This document shows positions 33,633 through 42,119 of a DNA stretch of 64,000 nucleotides, one piece after another. The translations under genes were made by a program, and so were the position numbers. A model generated the notes under the pieces. The model was not told the origin of the DNA, ran no database searches, and saw only the letters and a list, made by a program, of their open reading frames with translations. The stretch lies in NCBI RefSeq assembly GCF_030063355.1, contig NZ_JASISZ010000016.1, positions 1-64,000 of the forward strand, in the 5' to 3' direction. Within the stretch, counting starts at the first letter, position 1; every line of letters begins with the position of its first letter. Source of the DNA: Streptomyces sp. PH10-H1. Its GTDB lineage: Bacteria > Actinomycetota > Actinomycetes > Streptomycetales > Streptomycetaceae.

Positions 33633-36077
33633 CTAGGCCCGCCGCGCAGCGGCGCCCGTACCCTTCACCGCGTCCAGCGCGTACACACAGCGGTCCTTGC
33701 TGCACGCGTACACCACCCCGTCCGCCGCCACCGGCGACCCCGTGATCTCGCCGCCGGTTTCGAGCTTCCAGCGGAGCTGGCCGCCTGCGGCGTCGACGGT
33801 GTAGAGGCAGTGGTCCTTGGAGCCGAAGTGGACGCGCCCATCGGCGACGACAGGCGAACCGACGATCTCGCCCTGCGCGGCGAAGCGCCACTTCGGATTG
33901 CCCGTGACGGCGTCGAGTGTGTAGAGGGCGTTGCCCGCGCCCAGAAGCACGTCGCCGCCGGCGACGAGCACAGGTTCGAGGGACTGCCGGGGCTCGGTGG
34001 CGACCCGCCAGCGGTCGCCGCCGTTGTGAGGGTCGAGGGCGTAGACGGTGCCGAGGTGGTCGGCGACGTATACGCCGCCCCCGCTCGCGCCGGCGCCCGG
34101 CACGTGGGCCGGAGGCCCGAACATGACGGCCGGGGCGTCGAAGCGCCAGCGTTCGGCACCGCTCCTGGCGTCGAGGGCAAGCACGCGCGTGCCGGCCGTG
34201 ACGTACACGACGCCGTCGGCGACGACGGGCCGCGTCGGCACGCTGCCGGTCGCGCCGGGGGCACCGGAAGCGCCGACCGGGTAGGACCAGCGCTCGGCGC
34301 CGGACGCGCCGTCGATGGCGTACAGCCGTCCGCCGCCCTGGAAATACACCATGCCGGCGGCGATCGAGGGCCCGGACTCGGGCGACTCGAATTCGGTCTG
34401 CGCGCCACCGCGCTCCCAGCGCAGGTGGCCCTGGTCGGCGTCCCATGCCTGGACGCCGCCGCCCCGCGTGCCGGTGACGACGGTGCCGTGTTCGGCTCGC
34501 AGCGAGTAGATCCAGCCTTCGACGCCGGTCCGCCAGCGGTCGCCGCCGTCGGTCGTGTCGACTGCGTAGAGGCTCGGCCCGTCGGAAGCGTGGATGCGGC
34601 CGTCGGCGACGGCCATCGTCCAGGCGACGTCACGGGTCTTGAACTGCCGCCGCCCGCTGGCGATGTCGAGGGCGTGCACCTCGAAGGAGGTGACGTAGAG
34701 GCGTCCGTCGGAGACGACAGGCGTGCCCCATACGTCATTGGACATGCGGAACCGCCAGGGCCGCCACTCCCCCGGCGGAGCCGACGGCGGTGCGGGCTGC
34801 TGTACGGGCTGCTGTACGGGGAGGGCGCCGGGTCCGCCGGCCCGGTGGGCGCCGCCGCGGCGCACCCAGTCGGTGCCGGGGGCGCCCTCGGGCGGAGCTG
34901 CTTTGTGGTCGGCGTCCGCGACGCGCAGACCGGGCCCTATGGGCGCGGAGCCGGCCAGCCGGACGGGCCCATGAGTGTGCGGCTCGGCCAGGGCACCACC
35001 GCGCCCGGCACCGGGACCGTTGAGACCACCAGGAGCGTTCATACCGCCGCCAGAACCTCCACGCCCGCCACCATGCCGGCCGTGTACGGCCGGCTCCGGG
35101 TCGGGCGTGCGCGGGGGTACGGGTGGCGGCGGGGGCGGCGGCTGCGACGGCCGCACGTTGACGTTGACAGCGACGGCCGGCCGGCCACTGCGGCGCTGCT
35201 CTATCAGCGCTACGGCCCCGGGGGGCAGCCAGGCGGACGCCGTCCCGGTGTCATCGCTGCCGGTGGAGAAGAGATGCGGGGCGAGCTGTGCCTGCAGCTC
35301 GGCGGGCGTGGGCCGCTGGTCGGCTTCCAAGCGCATGCAGGATTCGATGAGCGGTCGCAGCTCGCTGGGCAGGCCCGTCAGGTTGGGGCCTTCGCGGAGC
35401 AGCATGAAGACGGTCTCGACGGGGTTCGCGCCATGGAAGGGGGCGTGCCCGGTCGCGGCGAACACCAGCGTCGAGCCGAGCGAGAAGACATCGCTGGCGC
35501 CCCGTACGCTGCGCGAGTCGCGGGCCTGCTCCGGTGACATGTAGGCGGGGGTGCCGACCGCCACGTTCGTCATGGTCAGCCGGGTGTTGGACACCCCGCT
35601 GGCGATTCCGAAGTCGATCACTCGCGGCCCGTCCTCGACGACCAGGACGTTGGACGGCTTCATGTCGCGGTGGACGAGCCCCGCACCATGGATGGACTGG
35701 AGCGCCTCGGCGACGCCCGCCGCGAGCCAGCGGACGGCCTGGGCGGGCATCGGCCCGGCCTCGTTGATGATCTCCTCGAGGGAGGGGGCGGGAACGTAGG
35801 CGGTCGCCAGCCATGGCACGGCGGCGCGGGCGTCCGCGTCCACGACGGCGGCCGTGTAGAAGCCGCTGACCGCGCGGGCCGCCTCGACCTCACGGCTGAA
35901 ACGGACCCGGAACAGCTGGTCCTCGGCGAGTTCGGCGCGCACCGTCTTGATCGCGACCCGGCGGCCCGAGGCCGACCTGGCGAGATAGACCAGCCCCATG
36001 CCGCCGGCACCGAGCCGGCCCAGCACCTCGAAAGGGCCGATCCGTCTCGGGTCGTGCTGCGTCAGCTGCTCCACCAC
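33633..36077 (-). CDS. AfsK-like Ser/Thr protein kinase with PQQ-type beta-propeller
   Basis: An 814-aa Hanks-type kinase. The kinase domain covers residues 12-275: LGRLGAGGMGLVY, K44 in VAIK, HRDMKPSN with D138, DFGIAS with D155, and TPAYMSPEQ. A Pro/Gly-rich linker spans about 300-460. The C-terminus is a beta-propeller of at least seven repeats of the form G-x-V-Y-x-x-S/T-x-D-x-x-x-Y-A-L-D. No transmembrane helix is evident, as in AfsK, whose length (about 800) is matched. AfsK phosphorylates AfsR-type regulators; a SARP of that type is 13 kb away. GTG 36077 is the probable start. Confidence 0.92.
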   Translation of the reverse strand: MVEQLTQHDPRRIGPFEVLGRLGAGGMGLVYLARSASGRRVAIKTVRAELAEDQLFRVRFSREVEAARAVSGFYTAAVVDADARAAVPWLATAYVPAPSLEEIINEAGPMPAQAVRWLAAGVAEALQSIHGAGLVHRDMKPSNVLVVEDGPRVIDFGIASGVSNTRLTMTNVAVGTPAYMSPEQARDSRSVRGASDVFSLGSTLVFAATGHAPFHGANPVETVFMLLREGPNLTGLPSELRPLIESCMRLEADQRPTPAELQAQLAPHLFSTGSDDTGTASAWLPPGAVALIEQRRSGRPAVAVNVNVRPSQPPPPPPPVPPRTPDPEPAVHGRHGGGRGGSGGGMNAPGGLNGPGAGRGGALAEPHTHGPVRLAGSAPIGPGLRVADADHKAAPPEGAPGTDWVRRGGAHRAGGPGALPVQQPVQQPAPPSAPPGEWRPWRFRMSNDVWGTPVVSDGRLYVTSFEVHALDIASGRRQFKTRDVAWTMAVADGRIHASDGPSLYAVDTTDGGDRWRTGVEGWIYSLRAEHGTVVTGTRGGGVQAWDADQGHLRWERGGAQTEFESPESGPSIAAGMVYFQGGGRLYAIDGASGAERWSYPVGASGAPGATGSVPTRPVVADGVVYVTAGTRVLALDARSGAERWRFDAPAVMFGPPAHVPGAGASGGGVYVADHLGTVYALDPHNGGDRWRVATEPRQSLEPVLVAGGDVLLGAGNALYTLDAVTGNPKWRFAAQGEIVGSPVVADGRVHFGSKDHCLYTVDAAGGQLRWKLETGGEITGSPVAADGVVYACSKDRCVYALDAVKGTGAAARRA

Positions 36078-36363
36078 TGCCCTGCCACCTCCCCGTGGGG
36101 TGTTCCCCGTATGGAAGCTGATTCTTCCTGGCGGAGGGTCCAGTTGCGAACCCGGGGGCGTAACGACACGACATCTGTCGATTCTGTCGATACGGACCCC
36201 GGGTCCTGACAGCTGTGAACAGCGGGCTGAAGGGAGCCGGAACGGGGCCGTCCCGGAGCCGAGCGGCCGTCCGCCGCGGCCGTCCGCCGCGGTCGGAACG
36301 GGGCCGGGCCGGCGCCGACCGGAGCCGGTCCGGCGCCGGACCGTACCCGGAGCCCTGACGGAG

Positions 36364-37152
36364 TCAGACCGGCATGTCGCCGACCGTCGTCGTCAGGTCG
36401 ATGACGGCGAACGAAGCACCCTGATCGTCCACGACCAGGGCGTACCGGCCGAACGGGCTGTCGCGCGGCTCGCGGGTGACCCTGCCGCCGAGGCGGCCGA
36501 CGCTCGCCGCGGCCTCGTCGCAGTTCCCGACGGCGAAGTAGACGAGGAAGTGCGCGGGCAGCTCGGACGGATACTCGGGCCCCATCTGGAGCCGTCCGGC
36601 GACGCTCTCCTCCTCGCCGGGCGGTGTCCACACCTTGAAGTCGAAATCGGTGGTGTCACCCATCTGCTCGCCCTTGAGGCCGAAGACCGTCTCGTAGAAC
36701 GGGTCGACGGTCTTCTTCTCGCGCGTGTAGACCTCGGACCAGCAGTACGAGCCGGGTTCGTTCCGGAGCGCGAAGCCCGGGTGGGTGCCGGGCTGCCATA
36801 CGCCGAAGACCGCGCCGCCCGGGTCCGCGGCGATCAGCATCGTGCCGAACGGGCCGACCACCATGGGCTCCGAGATGAGCTGCCCGCCGGCTTCCCGGAT
36901 CTTCCGGGCGGTGGCTTCGGCGTCGGGTGAGGCGAAGTAGACGTTCCAGGCGGTCGGCATTCGGCCGTCGGGCTTGGGGGCGAGTGCCGCGACATTCTTG
37001 TCGCCGCGGAACGCCTGGGTGTAGTAGCCGTAGTCCTTGTCGCCGTCCTGGAACGTCCAGCCGAACAGCTCGCCGTAGAAGCGCTTGCCCGCGTCGAGGT
37101 CGGGAAGCATGGCGTCGGCCCAGCAGGGGGTGCCTTCCGCGAATCCGGCCAT
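36364..37152 (-). CDS. VOC family protein (two glyoxalase-like modules)
   Basis: A 262-aa vicinal-oxygen-chelate protein with two beta-alpha-beta-beta-beta halves. Half one begins GTPCWADAMLPDLDAGKRFYGELFGW and half two begins PGSYCWSEVYTREKKTVDPFYETVFG. It resembles the CFP30B-like proteins of mycobacteria, whose role is unclear. ATG 37152 is used. It diverges from the TetR gene across 361 bp. Confidence 0.87.
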   Translation of the reverse strand: MAGFAEGTPCWADAMLPDLDAGKRFYGELFGWTFQDGDKDYGYYTQAFRGDKNVAALAPKPDGRMPTAWNVYFASPDAEATARKIREAGGQLISEPMVVGPFGTMLIAADPGGAVFGVWQPGTHPGFALRNEPGSYCWSEVYTREKKTVDPFYETVFGLKGEQMGDTTDFDFKVWTPPGEEESVAGRLQMGPEYPSELPAHFLVYFAVGNCDEAAASVGRLGGRVTREPRDSPFGRYALVVDDQGASFAVIDLTTTVGDMPV

Positions 37153-37485
37153 GGCCTGGATCCTCTCGGTTGATGAAGTGGGAGGGAGTGTCTGACTTGA
37201 CACGCTATCGGGGGATAGAGCGGTTCGCTGCAACACTATTCGAACATTTGGTCAATTCTTTGGCGCCGCGAACGGGCCGCCCACAGAAGTTGTCCACAGG
37301 CTGTTGATAAGATGATTCGCTCGAATGGCGGACTGTGACAGCACGCCGGGACGGCCCTTGCAGGGGCGCGGAAGGACCCGTGACGGACCGGCTGACAGGT
37401 CTGACGGCCAGTTATCCGGCGGAAAACGGCCCCCGGAATGGGCGGGGAATCCGGTCCTCCCCATTTGCAGGAGGCCGAATCGCGC
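37153..37485. other. Divergent VOC/TetR promoter region with a DnaA-box-like site
   Basis: No gene seen. The region is A/T-richer than the rest of the window. TTGTCCACA at 37290-37298 matches the Streptomyces DnaA-box consensus exactly but is single. CTATCGGGGGATAG around 37206 is a short inverted repeat. Confidence 0.45.
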
Positions 37486-37512
37486 GCTGATCACCCGTCG
37501 GTAAACTGACGG
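37486..37512. promoter_or_regulatory. Regulon operator variant at the TetR gene (site 8)
   Basis: GCTGATCACCCGTCGGT (37486-37502) is a degenerate consensus site. Overlapping it, CCGTCGGTAAACTGACGG at 37495-37512 forms an 18-bp imperfect palindrome with the half sites turned outward. It ends 1 bp before the TetR ATG, so binding would block initiation. Autoregulation by the encoded TetR is a reasonable inference. Confidence 0.6.
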
Positions 37513-37513
37513 C

Positions 37514-38161
37514 ATGACAGGACAAGTTCGCACCGTCGACGGCCGTGTTGCCGGTCGTCGAGGACAGGCGACGCGGCAGAAGCTGCTCGACTGCCTCGGC
37601 GAGATGCTCAGCACGTCGCCGTACCGGGACGTCAAGGTCATTGACGTGGCCCGGATGGCGGGCACCTCCCCCGCAACGTTCTACCAGTACTTCCCCGACG
37701 TCGAGGGCGCTGTCCTCGAACTAGCCGAGGAGATGGCCAAGGAAGGAGCGAGTCTCACCGATTTGGTCGCGGGACGCTCCTGGATCGGCAAGTCCGGCGC
37801 CCAGGCGGCGGACGAACTGGTCGACGGCTTCCTCTCCTTCTGGCGGAAGAACGACGCGATTCTGCGCGTCGTCGACCTCGGGGCGGCGGAAGGGGACAAG
37901 CGGTTCTACAAGATCCGCATGAAGATCCTCAACGCCGTCACCAACTCGCTCACGGACTCCATCAAGGATCTGCAGAGCAAGGGCAAGGTCGACAAGGAGG
38001 TCAGCCCGGCGGCCATGGCCGGTTCGCTGGTCGCCATGCTGGCCGCGGTCGCCTCGCACCAGAAGGGATTCACCAGCTGGGGCGTCAAGCAGGCCGAGTT
38101 GAAGCCGAACCTCGCGCTGCTCGTGCACCTCGGTGTCACCGGAAAGAAGCCCGTCAAGTAG
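37514..38161 (+). CDS. TetR family regulator, candidate repressor of the catabolic regulon
   Basis: A 215-aa TetR protein. The DNA-binding domain is at residues 15-65 (RRGQATRQKLLDCLGEMLST, then VARMAGTSPATFYQYFPDVE as the helix-turn-helix). The C-terminal ligand domain is all-helical (LVDGFLSFWRKNDAILRVVD, FYKIRMKILNAVTNSLTDSI). ATG 37514 is preceded by no ribosome site, and the variant palindrome touches it, so the transcript may be leaderless. It is the only TetR within the catabolic blocks and lies near the middle of the operator-bearing region. A terminator with a T run follows. Confidence 0.9.
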   Translation: MTGQVRTVDGRVAGRRGQATRQKLLDCLGEMLSTSPYRDVKVIDVARMAGTSPATFYQYFPDVEGAVLELAEEMAKEGASLTDLVAGRSWIGKSGAQAADELVDGFLSFWRKNDAILRVVDLGAAEGDKRFYKIRMKILNAVTNSLTDSIKDLQSKGKVDKEVSPAAMAGSLVAMLAAVASHQKGFTSWGVKQAELKPNLALLVHLGVTGKKPVK

Positions 38162-38288
38162 GTCACGGGGCCGTAAGCGGCCTTTGGCGCGCTCCTGTTC
38201 AGCCGGTCAGCCGGTCATCCGGCCAGCCGTTCCGTCGTTCAGCAGCGCTCAGCGTTCAGCCGTTCATCCGTCCTGCCACGTCACGCCC

Positions 38289-38343
38289 AACGCGGGCGCC
38301 GTCCGGTCCTCGGGGGAGGTAGCCGGAACGGCGCCCGCGTTTT
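38289..38343 (+). terminator. Intrinsic terminator with T run after TetR
   Basis: A 14-bp perfect stem (38289-38302 with 38328-38341, core ACGCGGGCGCCGT) with a 25-nt loop is followed by TTTT. It lies between the TetR gene (+) and the convergent Ddn-like gene (-). Confidence 0.8.
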
Positions 38344-38411
38344 CGTGCGGTGCGTGTGCGGTGCGTGTGCGCGGGTTCGCGTGCGCGTTTCGTATACGTG
38401 GGCGGGGTGGG

Positions 38412-38918
38412 TCAGCCGGCCGGCGGTCCGTCACCGCGCGGTACGAGGCGGAAGAGCCGGATCTGCCGGTCCACTCGTGCCGCGTAAGAGGCGTAGGGCG
38501 GCCAGAACTTCAGGACCGCCGTCCAGGCGGCCTCGCGCTCGGGGCCGTCCAGGAGCCGGGCGACGACGAGGACGTCCTTCCCCTTCCAGCTGATCTCCGC
38601 GTCCGGGTGCTTGATCAGATTCCCGGTCCACGCCGGGTGGTCCGTCCGTCCGAAGTTGCTGCCGACGAGGACGAACGTGCCGCCGTCCTCGGGCATGCAC
38701 GCCAATGGCGTACGGCGCGGCTGCCCACTTTTCGCCCCCGTGGCCGTCAGCACGACACCGGGCAGCATCTGGGCGCTGAGCAGCACCTTTCCCTTGGTCA
38801 ACCGGTGTACGACCTTGTCCATCACCGGGACGACATGCGGAGCGATCTTCGCGAAGCCGCGCGTGGACGACACCTTCTGGACGAGGGGCTTGGACCGTTC
38901 CACCAGCGTCTTCTTCAT
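38412..38918 (-). CDS. Ddn-like F420H2-dependent nitroreductase/quinone reductase family protein
   Basis: A 168-aa split-beta-barrel protein of the deazaflavin-dependent nitroreductase family. The family core is visible: PGVVLTATGAKSGQPRRTPL, FVLVGSNFGRTDHPAWTGNL and a C-terminal RLFRLVPR. These proteins use F420H2 to reduce quinones, enones or nitro groups. ATG 38918 overlaps the stop of the acyl-CoA dehydrogenase upstream (4 bp), so the two are co-translated and share operator site 9. Confidence 0.9.
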   Translation of the reverse strand: MKKTLVERSKPLVQKVSSTRGFAKIAPHVVPVMDKVVHRLTKGKVLLSAQMLPGVVLTATGAKSGQPRRTPLACMPEDGGTFVLVGSNFGRTDHPAWTGNLIKHPDAEISWKGKDVLVVARLLDGPEREAAWTAVLKFWPPYASYAARVDRQIRLFRLVPRGDGPPAG

Positions 38919-40186
38919 GCCGCGCTCCCCGCGCCCGTCGAGGCGGTGGCCGGGGCCGCCGGATCCGAGGGTTCTGCCGTCCCCGTTGGTACCGCCGGCC
39001 CCGCTGACGCGAAGAGCCCCGCCCGGTCGGCCGCGCGGGCGCGCAGCAGGTGTACCGGCCCGAAGAGCAGCTCGTCGGACGCGGCGCGCTTGAAGTACAG
39101 ATGGGCGTGATGCTCCCAGGTGAAACCGACGCCGCCGTGCAACTGGATCGCCTCGCCGGCGACGGCCCGCAGCGCCTCCAGCGCCTGGGCGAGCGCGAGC
39201 GGGCCCGCGACCGGCAGGTCCCCTTCCGAGGCGGCGGCCGCCCAGGCGGCGTAGTACGCGGCGGAGCGCGCCGCCTGGACCTGGACGTAGAGGTCGGCGA
39301 GCCGGTGCTTGATGGCCTGAAAGGAGCCGACAGGACGCCCGAACTGCTCTCTGACCTGCACGTATTCCACGGTTGAGGCCAGCGCCTGATCCGCGGCACC
39401 GACCGCCTCCGCGGCGAGCGCGGCAGCTGCCAGTTCACCGGCACGGGCGAGCGCGGGCCCCGGGTCGGCCGCCTCGTCGCCGCCGAGCGGCACGGCGGCG
39501 ACGTTCCGCAGCTCGATGCGGGCCTCGGGACGTGTCTCGTCGAGCGCGGTGAGTCGGGTGCGTACGACTCCGGCGGCGTCGCCTTCGACGAGGAACAGCC
39601 GGGTGCGGGAGACCGCCGCGTAACCGCCCGCGTGAGCGGCCACGAGCAGCAGTCCCGCGCTGTGGCCGCCGAGCACCTGGTCGGCCTGACCGTACAGCCG
39701 CCATCCGCCGTTCTCCTGGCGGGCCTGGATGCCGCCGGCACGGCCGCCACCCGCCCAGTCGCCGTCGTTCGGGCCGGTCAGGCCCAAGGCAGTGCCGAGG
39801 CCGCCGGGCAGCGCGAGGGCCACCGTGACGGCGCCGGAGGCGATCCTGGGCAGCACGTCGGCGCGCTGCAGCTCGCTGCCGAGATCGGCGATCAGCGGAG
39901 CGGCCAGCACAGCGGTGGTGAACAGGGGTGACGGCAGCAGCGTCCGGCCCGCTTCCTCGCAGGCGAGCACCAGCTCGGTCGGGCCGCAGCCGGCGCCGCC
40001 GTACTCGGACGGCAGCCCGAGGCCGGGCAGTCCGAGCTGTTCGGCGAGCTGGCGCCAGAGCGTCTCGTCGTATCCGGCGGGGGTGCCGACCGCGGCCTTG
40101 ACCTCGTCCGGCCCGCAGCGTTTGTGCAGTACCTCGCGCAGAGTGCGCCGGATCTCGTCCTGCTCCTCGGTGAACGCGGCATCCAT
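38915..40186 (-). CDS. Acyl-CoA dehydrogenase, FadE (GFTWE type)
   Basis: A 423-aa flavoprotein that would introduce an alpha,beta double bond into an acyl-CoA. Conserved segments are LGLPSEYGGAGCGPTELVLA at about 55-75, YVQVREQFGRPVGSFQAIKH and QLHGGVGFTWEHHAHLYFKR. It belongs to the subunit type with GGVGFTWE and lacks the C-terminal NIIAERVLGLP of its counterparts, as in heteromeric FadE pairs. The last 35 residues are an Ala/Pro/Thr tail. ATG 40186 is chosen over GTG 40201 because GAGGAG lies 7 bp upstream. Operator 9 lies 21 bp upstream. Confidence 0.92.
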   Translation of the reverse strand: MDAAFTEEQDEIRRTLREVLHKRCGPDEVKAAVGTPAGYDETLWRQLAEQLGLPGLGLPSEYGGAGCGPTELVLACEEAGRTLLPSPLFTTAVLAAPLIADLGSELQRADVLPRIASGAVTVALALPGGLGTALGLTGPNDGDWAGGGRAGGIQARQENGGWRLYGQADQVLGGHSAGLLLVAAHAGGYAAVSRTRLFLVEGDAAGVVRTRLTALDETRPEARIELRNVAAVPLGGDEAADPGPALARAGELAAAALAAEAVGAADQALASTVEYVQVREQFGRPVGSFQAIKHRLADLYVQVQAARSAAYYAAWAAAASEGDLPVAGPLALAQALEALRAVAGEAIQLHGGVGFTWEHHAHLYFKRAASDELLFGPVHLLRARAADRAGLFASAGPAVPTGTAEPSDPAAPATASTGAGSAA

Positions 40187-40207
40187 CGGCGGGCTCCTCA
40201 CGGCTGA

Positions 40208-40224
40208 TCTGACGGTCCGTCATC
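40208..40224. promoter_or_regulatory. Regulon operator, site 9
   Basis: TCTGACGGTCCGTCATC: arms intact except the last two bases. It lies 21 bp upstream of the FadE start at 40186. Confidence 0.72.
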
Positions 40225-40292
40225 TTAGGGAGCGGCGGTCCAGATGCACAGGGCCGGGGAGCATCGATTCCCGACCGGGCATGATGTCCCGC

Positions 40293-40604
40293 ATGAGCCA
40301 GAACCCCAGCCAGGAACCGAACCGGGACGCGAACCGGAACTCGAACCGGGACCCGAACCGGGACCCGAAGCCGCAGCGCCCGCGCAGCACCACCCTGCGC
40401 TTCCTCTCCCCCGGACCGGACTCGTCGACACAGCAGCTCAAGGTCTATGTGGCGATCTGGACCGCGCTGCTGATCCTGTGGATCAGCGCACAGTTCTGGA
40501 TGAGCGACATCTCGGGCTTCCAGCGGGCGCTGTACATCCTGCTCTCGCTCGTCGCACTGACGCAGCTGCTCTCGGCGGCCGGACAGCTGCGCAAGAGACG
40601 CTGA
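40293..40604 (+). CDS. Small membrane protein with Asn-Arg-Asp repeat N-terminus
   Basis: A 103-aa protein of unknown function. The N-terminal 30 residues repeat N-R-D-x (NRDANRNSNRDPNRDP), followed by two membrane helices (VYVAIWTALLILWISAQF and ALYILLSLVALTQLLSAA) and a basic tail. ATGs at 40281, 40284 and 40293 are all in frame, with no clear ribosome site. It sits between operator-controlled genes but has no operator of its own on this strand. Confidence 0.65.
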   Translation: MSQNPSQEPNRDANRNSNRDPNRDPKPQRPRSTTLRFLSPGPDSSTQQLKVYVAIWTALLILWISAQFWMSDISGFQRALYILLSLVALTQLLSAAGQLRKRR

Positions 40605-40688
40605 GCCCTCCCCCCTCCCTCCCCACCCGCTCGCCTCTCATCTGTCACTGGCCCACCTCTCACCGGCCCCCTGTCACGCCCTCCCGAA

Positions 40689-40705
40689 TCTGATGTACCG
40701 TCAGA
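40689..40705. promoter_or_regulatory. Regulon operator, site 10, touching a start codon
   Basis: TCTGATGTACCGTCAGA ends 3 bp before the ATG at 40709. No ribosome site can fit, so the gene is probably leaderless and the operator would overlay the core promoter or start. Confidence 0.75.
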
Positions 40706-40708
40706 TTC

Positions 40709-41878
40709 ATGGCTGCTGCTGCTCGCAAGGTCGCCGTCGTCGGCGTGGCGCTGTCCGACTGCGGACGGGTCGACGAGGCCACCCCGTACGCCCTCCACGC
40801 CCAGGCCGCCCGTCGCGCGCTGGCCGACTCCGGGCTCGACCGCTCGGTCGTCGACGGCCTCGCCTCGGCCGGCCTCGGGATCCTCGCGCCCGTCGAGGTC
40901 GCGGAGTACCTCGGGCTGCGTCCCACCTGGGTGGATTCCACCGCCGTGGGCGGCTCCACCTGGGAGGTCATGACCGCGCACGCCGCCGACGCGATAGCCG
41001 CCGGCCATGCCAACGCCGTACTGCTCGTCTACGGATCCACCGCGCGCGCCGACCTCAAGGCGAAGCGGCGCACCGCGAACCTCTCCTTCGGCTCACGCGG
41101 CCCGCTGCAGTTCGAGGTCCCGTACGGCCACACCCTCATCTCGAAGTACGCGATGGCCGCGCGCCGCCACATGCACCAATACGGCACGACGCTGGAGCAG
41201 CTCGCCGAGGTCGCCGTACAGGCCCGCGCGAATGCCGCCCGCAATCCCGACGCGATGTACCGCACCCCGATCACCGTCGACGAGGTGCTGTCCGGGCCGA
41301 TGATCGCCGACCCGTTCACCAAGCTGCACTGCTGCATCCGCTCCGACGGCGGCGGCGCGGTGCTGCTGGCCGCCGGGGAGTACGTACCGGACACGGCGAA
41401 GACGCCCGTCTGGATCCGTGGCTCGGGCACCGCGATCTCCCACACCACCATGTCCGAATGGGAGGACTTCACGGTCTCCCCCGCGGCCGTCTCGGGCCGG
41501 ATCGCCTTCGAACAAGCCAGGGTGACCCCCGCCGACATCGACCTGGCCGAGATCTACGACGCCTTCACGTACATGACGCTCGTCACGCTGGAGGACCTCG
41601 GCTTCTGCGCCAAGGGCGAGGGCGGTGCCTTCGTCGAGAAGGGCCGGCTGACGATCGACGGCGACCTGCCCGTCAACACCGACGGTGGCGGCCTGTCCGC
41701 GTGCCATCCCGGGATGCGCGGGCTGTTCCTGCTCGTCGAAGCCGTCCGGCAGCTGCGCGGCGAGGCGGGCGACCGGCAGGTGCGCAAGTCGGGCGGACGG
41801 CTGCCCCGACTGGCCGTCGCCTCCGGCACCGGCGGCTGGTTCTGCTCCTCGGGCACCGTGATCCTCGAACGCGGCTGA
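40709..41878 (+). CDS. Thiolase-fold lipid-transfer protein (Ltp-like), second copy
   Basis: A 389-aa paralogue of the protein at 30440. Shared features are KVAVVGVALSDCG, IDLAEIYDAFTYMTLVTLED, GFCAKGEGGAFVE and NTDGGGLSACHPG. At the thiolase-nucleophile position it has GGSTWE with no Cys, as expected for Ltp2-type retro-aldolases that use tyrosines instead. Its likely DUF35 partner is encoded at 42997. The start is ATG 40709 directly after operator 10, without ribosome site. The two Ltp copies suggest two separate carbon-carbon cleavage steps. Confidence 0.9.
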   Translation: MAAAARKVAVVGVALSDCGRVDEATPYALHAQAARRALADSGLDRSVVDGLASAGLGILAPVEVAEYLGLRPTWVDSTAVGGSTWEVMTAHAADAIAAGHANAVLLVYGSTARADLKAKRRTANLSFGSRGPLQFEVPYGHTLISKYAMAARRHMHQYGTTLEQLAEVAVQARANAARNPDAMYRTPITVDEVLSGPMIADPFTKLHCCIRSDGGGAVLLAAGEYVPDTAKTPVWIRGSGTAISHTTMSEWEDFTVSPAAVSGRIAFEQARVTPADIDLAEIYDAFTYMTLVTLEDLGFCAKGEGGAFVEKGRLTIDGDLPVNTDGGGLSACHPGMRGLFLLVEAVRQLRGEAGDRQVRKSGGRLPRLAVASGTGGWFCSSGTVILERG

Positions 41879-41939
41879 TCCTCGAACGCGGCGAGTGCGG
41901 TGGACCGCATTGGTCCGCCGGGTCCGCCGGGTTCGCGGG

Positions 41940-41958
41940 GTCTGACGGGTCCGTCAGG
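41940..41958. promoter_or_regulatory. Operator-like palindrome with altered spacing
   Basis: CTGACGGGTCCGTCAG has both arms perfect but a 2-base centre instead of 1. It lies 160 bp upstream of the serine protease and 63 bp after the Ltp stop. It may be inactive, or a chance variant. Confidence 0.4.
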
Positions 41959-42119
41959 CCGCCCAGCCGCCCGTCCGGCCGCCGTTTCGGCCGCCCATTC
42001 GTCCGCGGGACGCGTGTCCCGGTGAACCCTGCCGGCCACAGCACTGGCGCACAGCGGCGTGGGCGTGGGTACGCTGGCCCGGTCGGTGGAGCTATGGGTG
42101 ATCCGGAGAGGGGTATCGC

